Assembly (NCBI RefSeq): GCF_004005375.1
Contig: NZ_RZUF01000017.1
Location: forward strand, 1 to 64,000
Length of the DNA: 64,000 bases
Direction of reading: 5' to 3'
Source of the DNA: Rheinheimera sediminis
GTDB taxonomy: Bacteria > Pseudomonadota > Gammaproteobacteria > Enterobacterales > Alteromonadaceae
How positions within the stretch are numbered: the first letter of the stretch is position 1; every line of letters begins with the position of its first letter. The translations under genes and the position numbers were made by a program. This document shows positions 1 through 8,504 of the stretch, piece after piece. A model generated the notes under the pieces. The model made no database searches, was not told the DNA's origin, and saw nothing but the letters and a program-made list of their open reading frames with translations.

Positions 1-32
1 TGAAGTAGGTGGTTTAGGGCCGAAAATAAAAG

Positions 33-80
33 TGGGGTCTGAACACATTAGTTACGCCTAACCAATGTGTTCAGACCCCA
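33..80. terminator. 17-bp perfect hairpin downstream of ahpF
   Basis: Positions 33-49 and 64-80 are perfect reverse complements (17 bp, TGGGGTCTGAACACATT and its complement) around a 14-nt loop. Both flanks carry a short T run when read outward, so the structure can end transcription in either direction. It lies 12 nt past the ahpF stop codon. The GGGGTCTGA core also resembles REP-type palindromes mobilised by RAYT proteins, so a repeat origin is possible. Confidence 0.7.
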
Positions 81-91
81 TTTTCAAGCTA

Positions 92-1636
92 TTAATTACG
101 GATCAGATAGTCAAAAGCACCTAAAGCCGCTGTTGCACCACTGCCCATCGCAATAATGATTTGCTTGAACGGTGTATTAGTGGCGTCACCTGCAGCAAAC
201 ACGCCTTTTAATGACGTCTGGCCGTGGCTGTCGACGATAATTTCGCCACGAGGCGTTAATTCCACTGCACCACGTAACCATTCGGTATTTGGCACTAAAC
301 CAATTTGTACAAAGATACCGGCCAGTTCCACAGTTTTGCTTTCACCGTTGGTACGGTCTGTGTATTGTAAGCCAACCACTCTCTGACCATCGCCCAGCAC
401 TTCTGTAGTTTGAGCTTGGGTGATAATAGTGATGTTGCCCATAGACTCAGCTTTTTTGATAAGCACTGCATCTGCACGCAGTTTGCTGTCAAATTCCAGC
501 ACTGTCACATGCTGCACTATGCCAGCTAAGTCGATAGCAGCTTCAATACCAGAATTACCACCACCTATGACTGCAACTTTTTTGCCTTTAAATAAAGGAC
601 CATCACAGTGCGGACAATAGGCCACGCCTTTACCACGGTATTCTTTTTCACCTGGCACATTCATCTCTCTCCAGCGCGCACCGGGGGATAGAACTATGCT
701 TTTACTTTTCAGCACGGCGCCATTTTCAAGCGTGATTTCAAACAATTCATCTTTGCCCAGCTTCACTGCTTTTTGGCTATTCATAATGTCCACTTCGTAA
801 TGACGAACGTGAGACTCTAAATTAGCCACCAGTTTTGGACCTTCAGTTTCTTTGACAGAAATAAAGTTCTCAATACCTACAGTGTCCGCCACCTGGCCAC
901 CAAAACGCTCGGCAACAATACCAGTGTTCAGGCCTTTACGGGCGGCATAAATAGCAGCTGCAGAACCAGCAGGACCACCACCCACAATCAGCATGTCGAA
1001 GTTGTCTTTGGTCTTCAGAGCTTCAGCCTGACGAGCCGCAGCACCGCTGTCGACTTTGTTCAGAATATTGGTCAGGGTAATAGCGCCCTGAGAGAACTGC
1101 TGACCATTTAAATACACTGTTGGTACAGCCATGATATTGCGTTTGCTGACTTCATCAGGGAACACAGCACCGTCAATCATGGTGGTTTTAATATTTGGAT
1201 TCACTGCCGCCATTAAATTCAGCGCCTGCACTACTTCAGGACAGGTCTGGCAGCTTAACGACACAAAGACTTCAAAGTTAAATTCACCCTGCAGTGCAGC
1301 AATTTGCTCCAGTACAGCAGCTTCTTCTTTAATGGTGTGGCCACCAGAATGCAATAATGCCAGCACCAATGAAGTGAACTCGTGGCCCATAGGCACACCA
1401 GCAAAACGAATTTGAGTGTTCTTCGCAGTAGAGCGCACCAGCATAGATGGCTTTAATACTGCCGGGTCTGTCTCATCTTTTAAATGGATCAGCGAACTTA
1501 AACTGGCGATATCTTCGGCCAGACTTTTTAACTCGGCTGCTTTATCGCTGCCGTCTAACGCAACTACCAGCTCCACCGGGCTTTTCAGGTTTTGCAAATA
1601 GGTTTTTAATTGGTTCTTTAAGTTGGTATCTAACAT
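92..1636 (-). CDS. ahpF: Alkyl hydroperoxide reductase subunit F (NADH:peroxiredoxin disulfide reductase)
   Basis: A 514-residue flavoprotein that passes electrons from NADH through FAD and two redox-active disulfides to AhpC. The N-terminal tandem thioredoxin-fold domain carries the CQTC pair. The C-terminal thioredoxin-reductase-like part carries a [13 protein letters not shown] motif, the CPHC catalytic pair, a GGGNSG NAD-binding motif and the terminal GDAT FAD motif. Length is close to the roughly 520 residues of the family. The ATG at 1636 is chosen because AAAGGGG lies just upstream and the protein then starts [10 protein letters not shown] as in homologues; an in-frame extension to 1738 has no support. 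It lies downstream of ahpC on the same strand, with a hairpin between them that probably lowers ahpF expression relative to ahpC. Confidence 0.97.
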   Translation of the reverse strand: MLDTNLKNQLKTYLQNLKSPVELVVALDGSDKAAELKSLAEDIASLSSLIHLKDETDPAVLKPSMLVRSTAKNTQIRFAGVPMGHEFTSLVLALLHSGGHTIKEEAAVLEQIAALQGEFNFEVFVSLSCQTCPEVVQALNLMAAVNPNIKTTMIDGAVFPDEVSKRNIMAVPTVYLNGQQFSQGAITLTNILNKVDSGAAARQAEALKTKDNFDMLIVGGGPAGSAAAIYAARKGLNTGIVAERFGGQVADTVGIENFISVKETEGPKLVANLESHVRHYEVDIMNSQKAVKLGKDELFEITLENGAVLKSKSIVLSPGARWREMNVPGEKEYRGKGVAYCPHCDGPLFKGKKVAVIGGGNSGIEAAIDLAGIVQHVTVLEFDSKLRADAVLIKKAESMGNITIITQAQTTEVLGDGQRVVGLQYTDRTNGESKTVELAGIFVQIGLVPNTEWLRGAVELTPRGEIIVDSHGQTSLKGVFAAGDATNTPFKQIIIAMGSGATAALGAFDYLIRN

Positions 1637-1750
1637 ATTTGGCCCCTTTCTTATTGCCACAGTCACGGCCACCTTCAGGTGGATTGCCACTGCCCTTTTG
1701 GACAAAGCTTCGCCGTACCAGTATGTTCTGGTGAGCAAAACTCACAAATT

Positions 1751-1781
1751 TCGGAATTAAAGGGGCTGAGAACTCAGCCCC
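1751..1781 (-). terminator. Intercistronic terminator/attenuator between ahpC and ahpF
   Basis: GGGGCTGA (1762-1769) pairs with TCAGCCCC (1774-1781) around the tetraloop GAAC. On the minus strand the stem is followed by TTTAATT. It sits 19 nt after the ahpC stop and before ahpF, which fits partial termination giving more AhpC than AhpF. Confidence 0.7.
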
Positions 1782-1799
1782 ACACAGTCTTAATCAGAC

Positions 1800-2366
1800 T
1801 TAGATTTTACCAACCAGGTCTAAAGATGGAGCTAAAGTCGCTTCACCTGGAGTCCATTTAGCTGGACATACTTCACCGTCGTGGTTTGCAACGTATTGTG
1901 CAGCCTGAACTTTACGGAACAGTTCTGCAGCGCTACGGCCGATACCTAAGTCGTGAATTTCAGCAACTTTGATTTCGCCTTGTGGGTTGATGACGAAAGT
2001 ACCACGTAAAGCTAAACCTTCTTCCTCGATCATCACACCGAAGTTACGAGTGATAGTGCCTGTTGGGTCACCGATCATTGGGTAGTTGATTTTCTTGATA
2101 GTTTCAGAAGCATCGTGCCACGCTTTGTGAGTGAAATGCGTGTCAGTAGATACTGAGTAAACTTCAACACCGATTTCCTGGAACTTAGGGTAGAAATCAG
2201 CCAGGTCGCCTAATTCAGTTGGGCAAACAAACGTGAAATCAGCTGGGTAGAACACTACTACTGACCATTTTCCTAACAGGTCCTGTTCAGTCACTGGAAC
2301 AAATTTACCGTGATGGAAGGCAGTCGCTTTAAATGGCTTGATGGTGCTGTTGATAATTGAAGACAT
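1800..2366 (-). CDS. ahpC: Alkyl hydroperoxide reductase subunit C (2-Cys peroxiredoxin)
   Basis: A 188-residue typical 2-Cys peroxiredoxin that reduces H2O2, organic peroxides and peroxynitrite in the cytoplasm and is recharged by AhpF. The peroxidatic cysteine sits in FTFVCPTEL near residue 47 and the resolving cysteine in GEVCPAKW near residue 166. Length matches the E. coli protein (187). The ATG at 2366 follows GGAGTAAGACA, a good ribosome binding site, and gives the family N-terminus [12 protein letters not shown]; the longer in-frame start at 2420 is not supported. AhpF is encoded 163 bp downstream. Confidence 0.98.
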   Translation of the reverse strand: MSSIINSTIKPFKATAFHHGKFVPVTEQDLLGKWSVVVFYPADFTFVCPTELGDLADFYPKFQEIGVEVYSVSTDTHFTHKAWHDASETIKKINYPMIGDPTGTITRNFGVMIEEEGLALRGTFVINPQGEIKVAEIHDLGIGRSAAELFRKVQAAQYVANHDGEVCPAKWTPGEATLAPSLDLVGKI

Positions 2367-2663
2367 TGTCTTACTCCATGTTGGTTGGTTATTAAAAATG
2401 AACTCGCTTCGATGGAACAAAGAATAGCTGTTCCGAACGATTTGAGATAACGAATTAAATCTATAAAGCTAATCTGTTTTTGTGATTGAAAAACTCAGCT
2501 TCTTATCTGTTTTTCCACTTTATTTTACAGTGCTACTATGACATAAGCATAAAAGCTCAGTGCTTACTGCATCTGTAGCGCTATCCTTCTTTGTCTGTTC
2601 ACACCACAAAAAGTGCAAACAATGACTATGCTCAATGACTTAGAATTAAAATGGGGGCATAAA
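2367..2663. other. ahpC upstream region
   Basis: AT-rich intergenic DNA that must hold the minus-strand ahpC promoter. I looked for the OxyR pattern of four ATAG/CTAT boxes at 11-nt spacing and found only single isolated boxes, so no operator is claimed. No open reading frame is supported here. Confidence 0.4.
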
Positions 2664-3260
2664 TTGAAACTTCAAGCAGCTAAAGCCCTGACTGGCCGTG
2701 TTTTTTATTGCTGGCTCCTACTGCGATTGCAGAGAATCCGCCTCTGTACCCTGACCAGCAAGCCAATGGCGTGACGAGCTTTTCCGACGGGGCCCAAAAA
2801 CCAGCCTTATCGACTGGTGAGGTTTGATTGTTTCGCCTGCAAAGTGCAAAGCACAGTGGATTGGTACAATACCCCACTGTACTTAGACGACTATCCGCCT
2901 GAAATAGCGGCAGCGGCTTTGGATCATCAGTTAGCTCCTGCCCTGTTACGAGCTATGATTCATGCCGAATCTGCTTTTAATCCCAAAGCTTTGTCCAAAA
3001 CCTGTGCCGCAGGTTTAATCCAGTTCATGCCCGCTACTGCCACTGAAGTGGCAGTGAAAAAGATCTGGCATCAACAACAGAATATCTAGGGCGGAGCTTC
3101 TTATCTGGCTTTTTTACCGAAACCTTATAAAGCCAATATCAAACTGGCCAGCGCAGCCTATAACGCAGGGCCAGTTGCTATGGATAAACACCAGCGCATG
3201 CCACCTTATGCTGAAACTAAAACCTATGTAGAGCGGGTTCAGTTACTCTGGTTTCGCTAG
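2664..3260 (+). pseudogene. Decayed lytic transglycosylase (DUF4124 plus SLT domain)
   Basis: Remains of a periplasmic murein lytic transglycosylase are spread over three frames. A TTG-started hydrophobic leader (2664 on) runs into a stop. The next frame encodes NGVTSFSD, typical of the N-terminal DUF4124 domain, and then stops. The third frame encodes the SLT core: IHAESAFNPKALS with the catalytic Glu, then GLIQFMPATA, and after an in-frame TAG at 3087-3089 continues unchanged with GGASYL, SAAYNAGP and YVERV up to the TAG at 3258. At least one nonsense change and two frameshifts are therefore needed to explain it. A sequencing error could account for one of these but hardly all three. Confidence 0.8.
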
Positions 3261-3415
3261 CAGCAAGCCAGCCAGACTGAAACATTTAAAGATAAAGGGT
3301 AACAATTTATAAGTTATTGTTTTTAAAAGGCTTTAACACCTACCTTTCCTTTGCAATTGCTCAGCACAACAGGCAGACTAACAAGACTTTCAAGGAATTG
3401 TTTTAAGGACCTGTT

Positions 3416-4180
3416 ATGAAAAAATTGATTGCTGTCTGTATTCCCATCTTATTGCTCAGTGGCTGTGTGATCCACGTAGGTCATAGTTCTGCAACAGAAA
3501 ATCTGCAACACGAACAACGCCAGTTGCAGTTAAGCGCTGCAGGTTTAAGCGAGTTAAAAGCTGAAACTGAAGCTGGCGACCTGAAAATTGTCGGTGTCAA
3601 AGGGGCCAGTCAGATCGAAGTGACCGCCGATATTTATTCCAGCGAAGCCAGACCTTTTACCTTATTACTGGAAAAACAAGGCTCTGCTGCTGTACTGAAG
3701 GCTGTCGGTAGCTCTTGTATCGGTATTTGCACTGGTTCCTCAGCTTATGCTGATCTGGTCGTGACAATGCCAGCTGAACTTGCTTTGGCGCTGGAAGACG
3801 GTTCAGGTGATATCAGTATTGAAGGCTTAAGCTCTGATCTGGTGATTGAAGATGGCTCGGGCAATTTAACAGTGCAAGGTGGCCGTCATCTGGTACTGGA
3901 AGATGGTTCAGGCAATGTCAGCCTGACTCAGCTCAGCGGCAATCTGACTGTCGAAGATGGCTCAGGTGATTTGTTTATTCAGCAGGTTGCAGGCGCTGTA
4001 ATGGTGGAAGATGGTTCTGGCGATATAGATATTCAGCAAGTCAAAGGTATGGTGACTATCAGTGATGGTTCAGGTGATATCCTGGTGCAACAAGCAGGTG
4101 GTTTTACTTTACTCGAGGATGGTTCAGGTGAGCTGAAGATTGATCAGATCAAGGGCCCAGTCAGTTTAAGTAAAGACTAA
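3416..4180 (+). CDS. Lipoprotein with seven tandem EDGSG repeats (DUF4097-like beta-helix)
   Basis: A 254-residue protein with a lipoprotein signal (LLLSGC, lipid-modified Cys at residue 17). Residues 126-250 are seven near-identical 17-18 residue units beginning [LVI]EDGSG[DN]. Each unit alternates a Gly/Asp turn with a short strand, the pattern expected of a right-handed beta-helix and close to DUF4097 putative adhesin/auto-transporter-like domains. Residues 40-125 resemble the start of DUF4097 (sugar-free turn-strand repeats). Monocistronic: preceded by 155 bp of intergenic DNA and followed by a strong terminator at 4204. Function unknown; envelope structural or binding role inferred only. 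Confidence 0.8.
   Translation: MKKLIAVCIPILLLSGCVIHVGHSSATENLQHEQRQLQLSAAGLSELKAETEAGDLKIVGVKGASQIEVTADIYSSEARPFTLLLEKQGSAAVLKAVGSSCIGICTGSSAYADLVVTMPAELALALEDGSGDISIEGLSSDLVIEDGSGNLTVQGGRHLVLEDGSGNVSLTQLSGNLTVEDGSGDLFIQQVAGAVMVEDGSGDIDIQQVKGMVTISDGSGDILVQQAGGFTLLEDGSGELKIDQIKGPVSLSKD
3791..4165 (+). repeat. In-gene tandem repeat, 7 units of 51-54 bp
   Basis: Exact coding repeats of the lipoprotein above: six 18-codon units and one 17-codon unit (the second), together 125 codons. The GATGGTTCAGGTGA core recurs in most units, so recombination could expand or contract the array in frame. Confidence 0.85.
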
Positions 4181-4203
4181 TACATACAGGCATCGACACT
4201 AGC

Positions 4204-4230
4204 AGGTCAGAGTTTAACTCTGACCTTTGT
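4204..4230 (+). terminator. Terminator after the repeat lipoprotein
   Basis: AGGTCAGAGT (4204-4213) pairs with ACTCTGACCT (4217-4226) around TTA, followed by TTTG. It overlaps the last codons and stop of the convergent YjdF-like gene, so that gene's 3' end doubles as the terminator stem. Confidence 0.75.
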
Positions 4231-4834
4231 CCACGCCAGTCCGCAGTTGCCTTAGCTGTTTATCATGTAAACTTTTCAGCATAAACCAGCCAAGCAAAGC
4301 CCCCATTAAAGCCCAAAGCATATCGGACTGAGTATCCCAGACATAACCCTGGGTGCCCAAAAAGGCTTCGGCTTCTTCACCTGAAGCTAAGGCGACCCAC
4401 CATTCGATCAGCTCGTAAAAAGCACTGAAGGCTAAACAAAAACAAATACTAAAAAAACATTGCCAGCTTTGACCAAAAATTAATCCTCTACGCAGAATAA
4501 TTTCGCGGCAAATCATCACGGGAATAAAACCCTGAGCTAAATGCCCGACTTTATCGTAATTATTCCGCTCACCGCCCGTCCAGTCACGGATCCAGTCAAA
4601 TAAGGGCACTTCGGCATAAGTGTAATGGCCACCGACCATCAAAATCACTGAATGCAGCAAAATTAAACCATAAAGCAAAGGGGTTAATGGAAAACGGCTT
4701 TTAGTGACCGCCAGCACAATCAGGCCAATCAAGGCCGGTAAAACCTCCAGCAACCAGGTGAACTGGTCTTTTGGCTCTATGCCAGACCAAATCAGTACGA
4801 CAAAAAATACTGCTAACCACACACCTTGTTTCAT
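4214..4834 (-). CDS. DUF2238 inner-membrane protein (YjdF-like)
   Basis: A 206-residue multi-pass membrane protein with about six hydrophobic segments. It carries the family blocks HYTYAEVPLFDW, YDKVGHLAQGF and CREI in the middle and a second set, SAFYELIEWW and GTQGYVWDTQSDM, near the C-terminus. This matches DUF2238, typified by E. coli YjdF, whose biochemical role is not established. ATG at 4834 follows GGAGTCAGT. It converges on the repeat lipoprotein and shares its terminator. Charged residues inside the conserved blocks suggest a buried active or binding site, but no activity can be assigned. Confidence 0.85.
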   Translation of the reverse strand: MKQGVWLAVFFVVLIWSGIEPKDQFTWLLEVLPALIGLIVLAVTKSRFPLTPLLYGLILLHSVILMVGGHYTYAEVPLFDWIRDWTGGERNNYDKVGHLAQGFIPVMICREIILRRGLIFGQSWQCFFSICFCLAFSAFYELIEWWVALASGEEAEAFLGTQGYVWDTQSDMLWALMGALLGWFMLKSLHDKQLRQLRTGVDKGQS

Positions 4835-4882
4835 ACTGACTCCGTCCTTGACCTATGAATACTATAAAAATAATAAAGTAAC

Positions 4883-4913
4883 AAAAAAACAAGCCTGAAT
4901 TAAGTTCAGGCTT
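4883..4913 (-). terminator. Terminator after the GAF protein
   Basis: AAGCCTGAA (4891-4899) pairs with TTCAGGCTT (4905-4913). Read on the minus strand the stem is followed by GTTTTTTTG. It sits 16 nt past the stop of the GAF-domain gene. Confidence 0.8.
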
Positions 4914-4929
4914 GTCTTGCATTCAAGGC

Positions 4930-5457
4930 TTAAAATAAAGCGGCAAACTTCTGTTGCAGTGCGGGCTTTAACGCAAATGTAATCAGTTTAGCGGCTTGAT
5001 CCAAATAAACTTTTTGCTGTTCTGTCCATACCATCACTTCACCCACATTTTCACAGCAAAACACTCCAACTAACTGGCCGCTGTAACGGATCCCAACATC
5101 CAGCAACGAATAAATATCATTGGGTTCAAAATATGCTTCAGTAAAACAGCTGGTTGCGCTATGTTCCATAGCATAAGCTGCATCAATACCACCATCGTTT
5201 CGCATTGCTTCAAAGTAGGCTGAAAAGTCATCTTCGTGCAGCGCAATACCTTGATAATGGGTATCCGAATTACGATCATACAGGTCTAAAGCTATTATTT
5301 CACTGAGTAAACTGTCGGAGTACAACCACAAACTGGCTCTACTACATCCCAAGGCTGCAGTGATAGTTTCGGTGAGTTGCTGATAAAACTGACTTTCAGA
5401 AATTTGTTGATCTTTATATGCTTTCACCAGTAGCAATAAGGCTGATTGATCAGGCAT
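4930..5457 (-). CDS. Single GAF-domain protein
   Basis: A 175-residue soluble protein consisting of little more than a GAF-type fold: an N-terminal helix, then the SRASLWLYS strand, and a C-terminal strand block GQLVGVFCCENVG followed by a helix. GAF domains bind small ligands such as cyclic nucleotides or haem, or sense redox state. Two adjacent cysteines in FCCEN could be redox-active, but this is only inference. The ATG at 5457 has GGGAG eight bases upstream; the extension to 5484 lacks a site. No partner output domain is encoded next door, so it may act in trans on a diguanylate cyclase or kinase. Confidence 0.75.
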   Translation of the reverse strand: MPDQSALLLLVKAYKDQQISESQFYQQLTETITAALGCSRASLWLYSDSLLSEIIALDLYDRNSDTHYQGIALHEDDFSAYFEAMRNDGGIDAAYAMEHSATSCFTEAYFEPNDIYSLLDVGIRYSGQLVGVFCCENVGEVMVWTEQQKVYLDQAAKLITFALKPALQQKFAALF

Positions 5458-5777
5458 AAAACACTCCCGTTTAGATAAGAACACAGCTTTTGGGTCAAGA
5501 CGCTCACTACAATGACTCTATAGCGATACAGCTCCAGCATAGCCCTGCTCCACTCTTGCTGCGAGTGACAAACCAGAAAATTTATTCACTCAGGTCAGCT
5601 TCATACCTGGTGAGGGATTCAAATGAAAAGCAATATCGCCGCTACCCGTGCTTTTTTAGCTGTCTTATAGGCTTGAGTTTTAATTTGTTAACAGGGCCTT
5701 ACCTGCCCCACAAAAACAACGGCCTGGCAGCGAATTGCCCTCATTGCGCTAACTGAATACAGTGTATTTGTCTTTAC

Positions 5778-6665
5778 CTACTGCTGTTGGCGATACCATT
5801 CACCTAAAATCAGGCTGGCAGCCACGCTGACGTTTAACGACTCCACTTTGCCAGTGCCTGGAATTTGTAAGGCGATATCAGCAGATTTAGCCACAGACTG
5901 AGAGACACCAAACATCTCTTCACCAAAAACTATCACGACTTTGGCAGGTAACTGGCTGCTGTACAGCGATACGCCACCATGGCTTGAGGTAGTTACCAGC
6001 GTATAACCGGCTTGTTTACATAGCTGCAATGCCAGCGGCAGGTTGTCACAACTTAAACCTTCGACAAACTCTACACCACCTTCAGCAGTGCGCGCTGCAG
6101 CGCCGTGCGCCAGTAAATCAGGGTCTTTCATCACAATGCCACTGATACCAAAGTGAGCGCAGCTACGGGCTATAGCACCTAAATTGTGTGGATTACCTAC
6201 ACCATCTAATGCCAGCAAACAATCCTGTTTTTTGCGACCATTTTGGGTTAAATAAGTCGCCAGCGATAGCACGGGCTTACGTTTCACCAACAACACCACA
6301 CCACCGTGATGCTGGCTGCCTGCTACTTTCTCAAGCTCGGCTTCAGACACTACATGATAGGCTTTTTTATTGGCCGCTAAATACTTCATCAGATCTGCAA
6401 ACTTAGGCGCCATCTGCTCGCTTAGATACAAACGCACCAAAGCTTCAGGACGTTGCAAGAAGGCCACACGGCAAGCATTTTCACCATAAATTTTGGCTTC
6501 TTCCTGCCGATTTTGTTTTAACACTTTGGCAGACACAGCTTTAGGCTGAACAGATTTTGTTTCTGGTTTTTTGGCTACAGCTGCGTTGGTTTTAGTCCAT
6601 GGTTTCTGTAGTTCTGAACCTGATTGAGTTTTTTTATGCTGAGGTGCTGAAGTTTTACGATTCAA
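5778..6665 (-). CDS. yfiF: TrmH/SpoU-family RNA 2'-O-methyltransferase (YfiF-like)
   Basis: A 295-residue protein. Residues 1-60 are a basic, Lys/Gln-rich tail; about 60-135 form an RNA-binding SpoU_sub_bind domain; the rest is a SPOUT methyltransferase with all three family motifs: GNPHNLGAIARS (motif 1, catalytic Arg), FGEEMFGVS (motif 2) and SLNVSVAASL (motif 3), forming the trefoil knot that binds SAM. The order and the basic tail fit E. coli YfiF, whose RNA target is not firmly known. Translation appears to start at TTG (6665) with AGGATCTCCC upstream; no better ATG keeps the tail. Confidence 0.85.
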   Translation of the reverse strand: MNRKTSAPQHKKTQSGSELQKPWTKTNAAVAKKPETKSVQPKAVSAKVLKQNRQEEAKIYGENACRVAFLQRPEALVRLYLSEQMAPKFADLMKYLAANKKAYHVVSEAELEKVAGSQHHGGVVLLVKRKPVLSLATYLTQNGRKKQDCLLALDGVGNPHNLGAIARSCAHFGISGIVMKDPDLLAHGAAARTAEGGVEFVEGLSCDNLPLALQLCKQAGYTLVTTSSHGGVSLYSSQLPAKVVIVFGEEMFGVSQSVAKSADIALQIPGTGKVESLNVSVAASLILGEWYRQQQ

Positions 6666-6855
6666 GGGAGATCCTGTACGGGCGCTGTCGCTAATGGTCA
6701 GGATTTTAACACTGCACCAGCCAGAACCCCAAGCAACTTATGACTTACCGCGATACACAGAATACTTGCCTTTCTGCTCTGGCGCAGTATGCTGGCGCCT
6801 TATGCCGCTATTGCTGCGAAAAACACTGAAACATTACCGTTAAAAGAGTCTTCTT

Positions 6856-7698
6856 ATGCTGAGTTATCGTCATAGTTATCATGCAGGCAATCACGCCGAT
6901 GTGATTAAACATCTGGTACAGGTGTGTATCCTGAATTACCTAAAACGCAAAGATAAGCCTTTTTGCTATCACGATACTCATGCAGGTGCTGGTTTATACA
7001 GCTTGCATAGTGAACAAGCACAAAAAACTGCGGAATACCAAACAGGTATAGACAAACTCTGGAACTACCAGGGTAGCAATACTGATATCCAAGCTTATGT
7101 CGATACCATCAAATTGGTAAACGATAGCGACGATTTAGCTTTTTACCCGGGTTCACCCAAAATTGCTGATTTATTATGTCGCGCTACCGACACCATTCAG
7201 GCCACCGAATTACACCCAAGCGATCATCCTATTCTGGCCAGTCAGTTTCAGCGTCGCCGCCACAGCCGTATTGAAAAAATGGACGCCTGGGCTGGCTTGC
7301 GCGCTATGTTACCGCCTTTATCCAAACGTGGCTTAGTGCTGATTGACCCGCCTTATGAATTAAAAACTGAATATCAGGATCTGATCAAAGGCCTGCAACA
7401 AGCTTACCAGCGTTTTCCACAAGGCACTTATGCTATTTGGTATCCGGTGATAGAACGCCAGGCGGTTGAGAGCTTTGTTGAAGCTATTGTCGATACACAA
7501 ATTCGTAACCAGCTGCGGATAGAATATTGCCCGCAACCAGATACTGAAGGTTTTGGCATGACAGGCAGCGGCATGCTAGTGATTAACCCGCCTTTTACGC
7601 TAAAACAAGATATGCAAAGCTGTTTAAAAGAGCTGGCACCATTGCTTTCACAAAGCCCGCTCGCCCACTGGCAAGTCACTCAACTTGTCGATGAATAA
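6856..7698 (+). CDS. rlmJ: 23S rRNA (adenine(2030)-N(6))-methyltransferase RlmJ
   Basis: A 280-residue SAM-dependent methyltransferase that modifies A2030 of 23S rRNA. The N-terminus MLSYRHSYHAGNHADV and the catalytic motif IDPPYE near residue 164 are hallmarks of the family (formerly YhiR/ComJ). Length matches the E. coli enzyme (280). The S1/P1 nuclease gene begins 12 bp downstream and is probably co-transcribed. Confidence 0.95.
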   Translation: MLSYRHSYHAGNHADVIKHLVQVCILNYLKRKDKPFCYHDTHAGAGLYSLHSEQAQKTAEYQTGIDKLWNYQGSNTDIQAYVDTIKLVNDSDDLAFYPGSPKIADLLCRATDTIQATELHPSDHPILASQFQRRRHSRIEKMDAWAGLRAMLPPLSKRGLVLIDPPYELKTEYQDLIKGLQQAYQRFPQGTYAIWYPVIERQAVESFVEAIVDTQIRNQLRIEYCPQPDTEGFGMTGSGMLVINPPFTLKQDMQSCLKELAPLLSQSPLAHWQVTQLVDE

Positions 7699-7709
7699 GG
7701 AAGTACCCT

Positions 7710-8504
7710 ATGCGTAATCTAGTCTTAGCTTTGGCGTTGTTTTGCAGCCCGGTCTTTGCTTTTGGTGAATTAGGCCATCAGATGGTCTGTTCCATGGCCT
7801 ATCAATTATTAAGCCCGGTCAGCCAGCACAAAGTGCAGCAACTGATGCAATTGCACGAACAGAAAGATTTTACCCAAGCTTGTTCCTGGCCGGATCAGGT
7901 GCGCTCACTGCCAGAGTATCAGCACACCAAAGTCTGGCATTACGTCAATATCAAACGTTCTGACACTAAGTTAACCATGCAGCACTGCCCCGCTGAAGGT
8001 TGTGTGTTATCCGCTATTGAGCAAGAGCGGAAAAAGCTGACGCCATTTGCACCATCAAAAACCCAGTTAGAAGCTCTGCTTTTTGTCGGACACTTTATAG
8101 GTGATTTGCACCAGCCTTTGCATGCGGGTTATGCCGATGATTTAGGTGGCAACAGAACTGCAGTGTATTTCGCAGGTGAGCCGTCGAATTTACATGGCGT
8201 CTGGGACAGCCGTATTCTGGAGGCCGCCTCTTATCAGGATGATGCGAAGCAGCAGGCTTTGTATCAGGCACTCAAAGCCAAACAGCAGCAATGGCAAAGC
8301 GTCAGTGTGCTGGACTGGGCAAACGAGTCGGTGTTGCTGGTGAAACTGATTTATCAGGGCTACAAACCAGGTATGTTAATAGACGAAAATTACCAGCAAC
8401 AGCACTTGCCTCAGCTGGAACAAAGGTTGCAGCAAGCTGCTGTGCGTTTAGCTTTAGTACTGGAGCACAGCTTTAACCCGCAGGCCAGTGCAGATCAGCC
8501 CTAG
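7710..8504 (+). CDS. S1/P1-family zinc nuclease, secreted
   Basis: A 264-residue protein with a signal peptide ending VFA, giving a mature enzyme of about 247 residues. The trinuclear-zinc ligands of the S1/P1 family are recognisable in order: GH at mature residues 5-6, WPDQVR, HYVNI, the block FVGHFIGDLHQPLHAG and HGVWD. The family cleaves single-stranded DNA and RNA, often with 3'-nucleotidase activity, so a role in periplasmic nucleotide or phosphate scavenging is likely. The mature N-terminus is Phe-Gly rather than the usual Trp-Gly; the first residue binds zinc through its backbone, so activity may be kept. It ends in a stop codon overlapping that of the convergent REC-TPR gene. Confidence 0.88.
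   Translation: MRNLVLALALFCSPVFAFGELGHQMVCSMAYQLLSPVSQHKVQQLMQLHEQKDFTQACSWPDQVRSLPEYQHTKVWHYVNIKRSDTKLTMQHCPAEGCVLSAIEQERKKLTPFAPSKTQLEALLFVGHFIGDLHQPLHAGYADDLGGNRTAVYFAGEPSNLHGVWDSRILEAASYQDDAKQQALYQALKAKQQQWQSVSVLDWANESVLLVKLIYQGYKPGMLIDENYQQQHLPQLEQRLQQAAVRLALVLEHSFNPQASADQP

Noticed and set aside
2367..2640. OxyR operator upstream of ahpC
   Set aside because: Only single ATAG/CTAT boxes were found; the four-box pattern at 11-nt spacing is absent.
5490..5756. An 88-codon plus-strand frame between the GAF and YfiF-like genes
   Set aside because: No ribosome site and no recognisable protein features.
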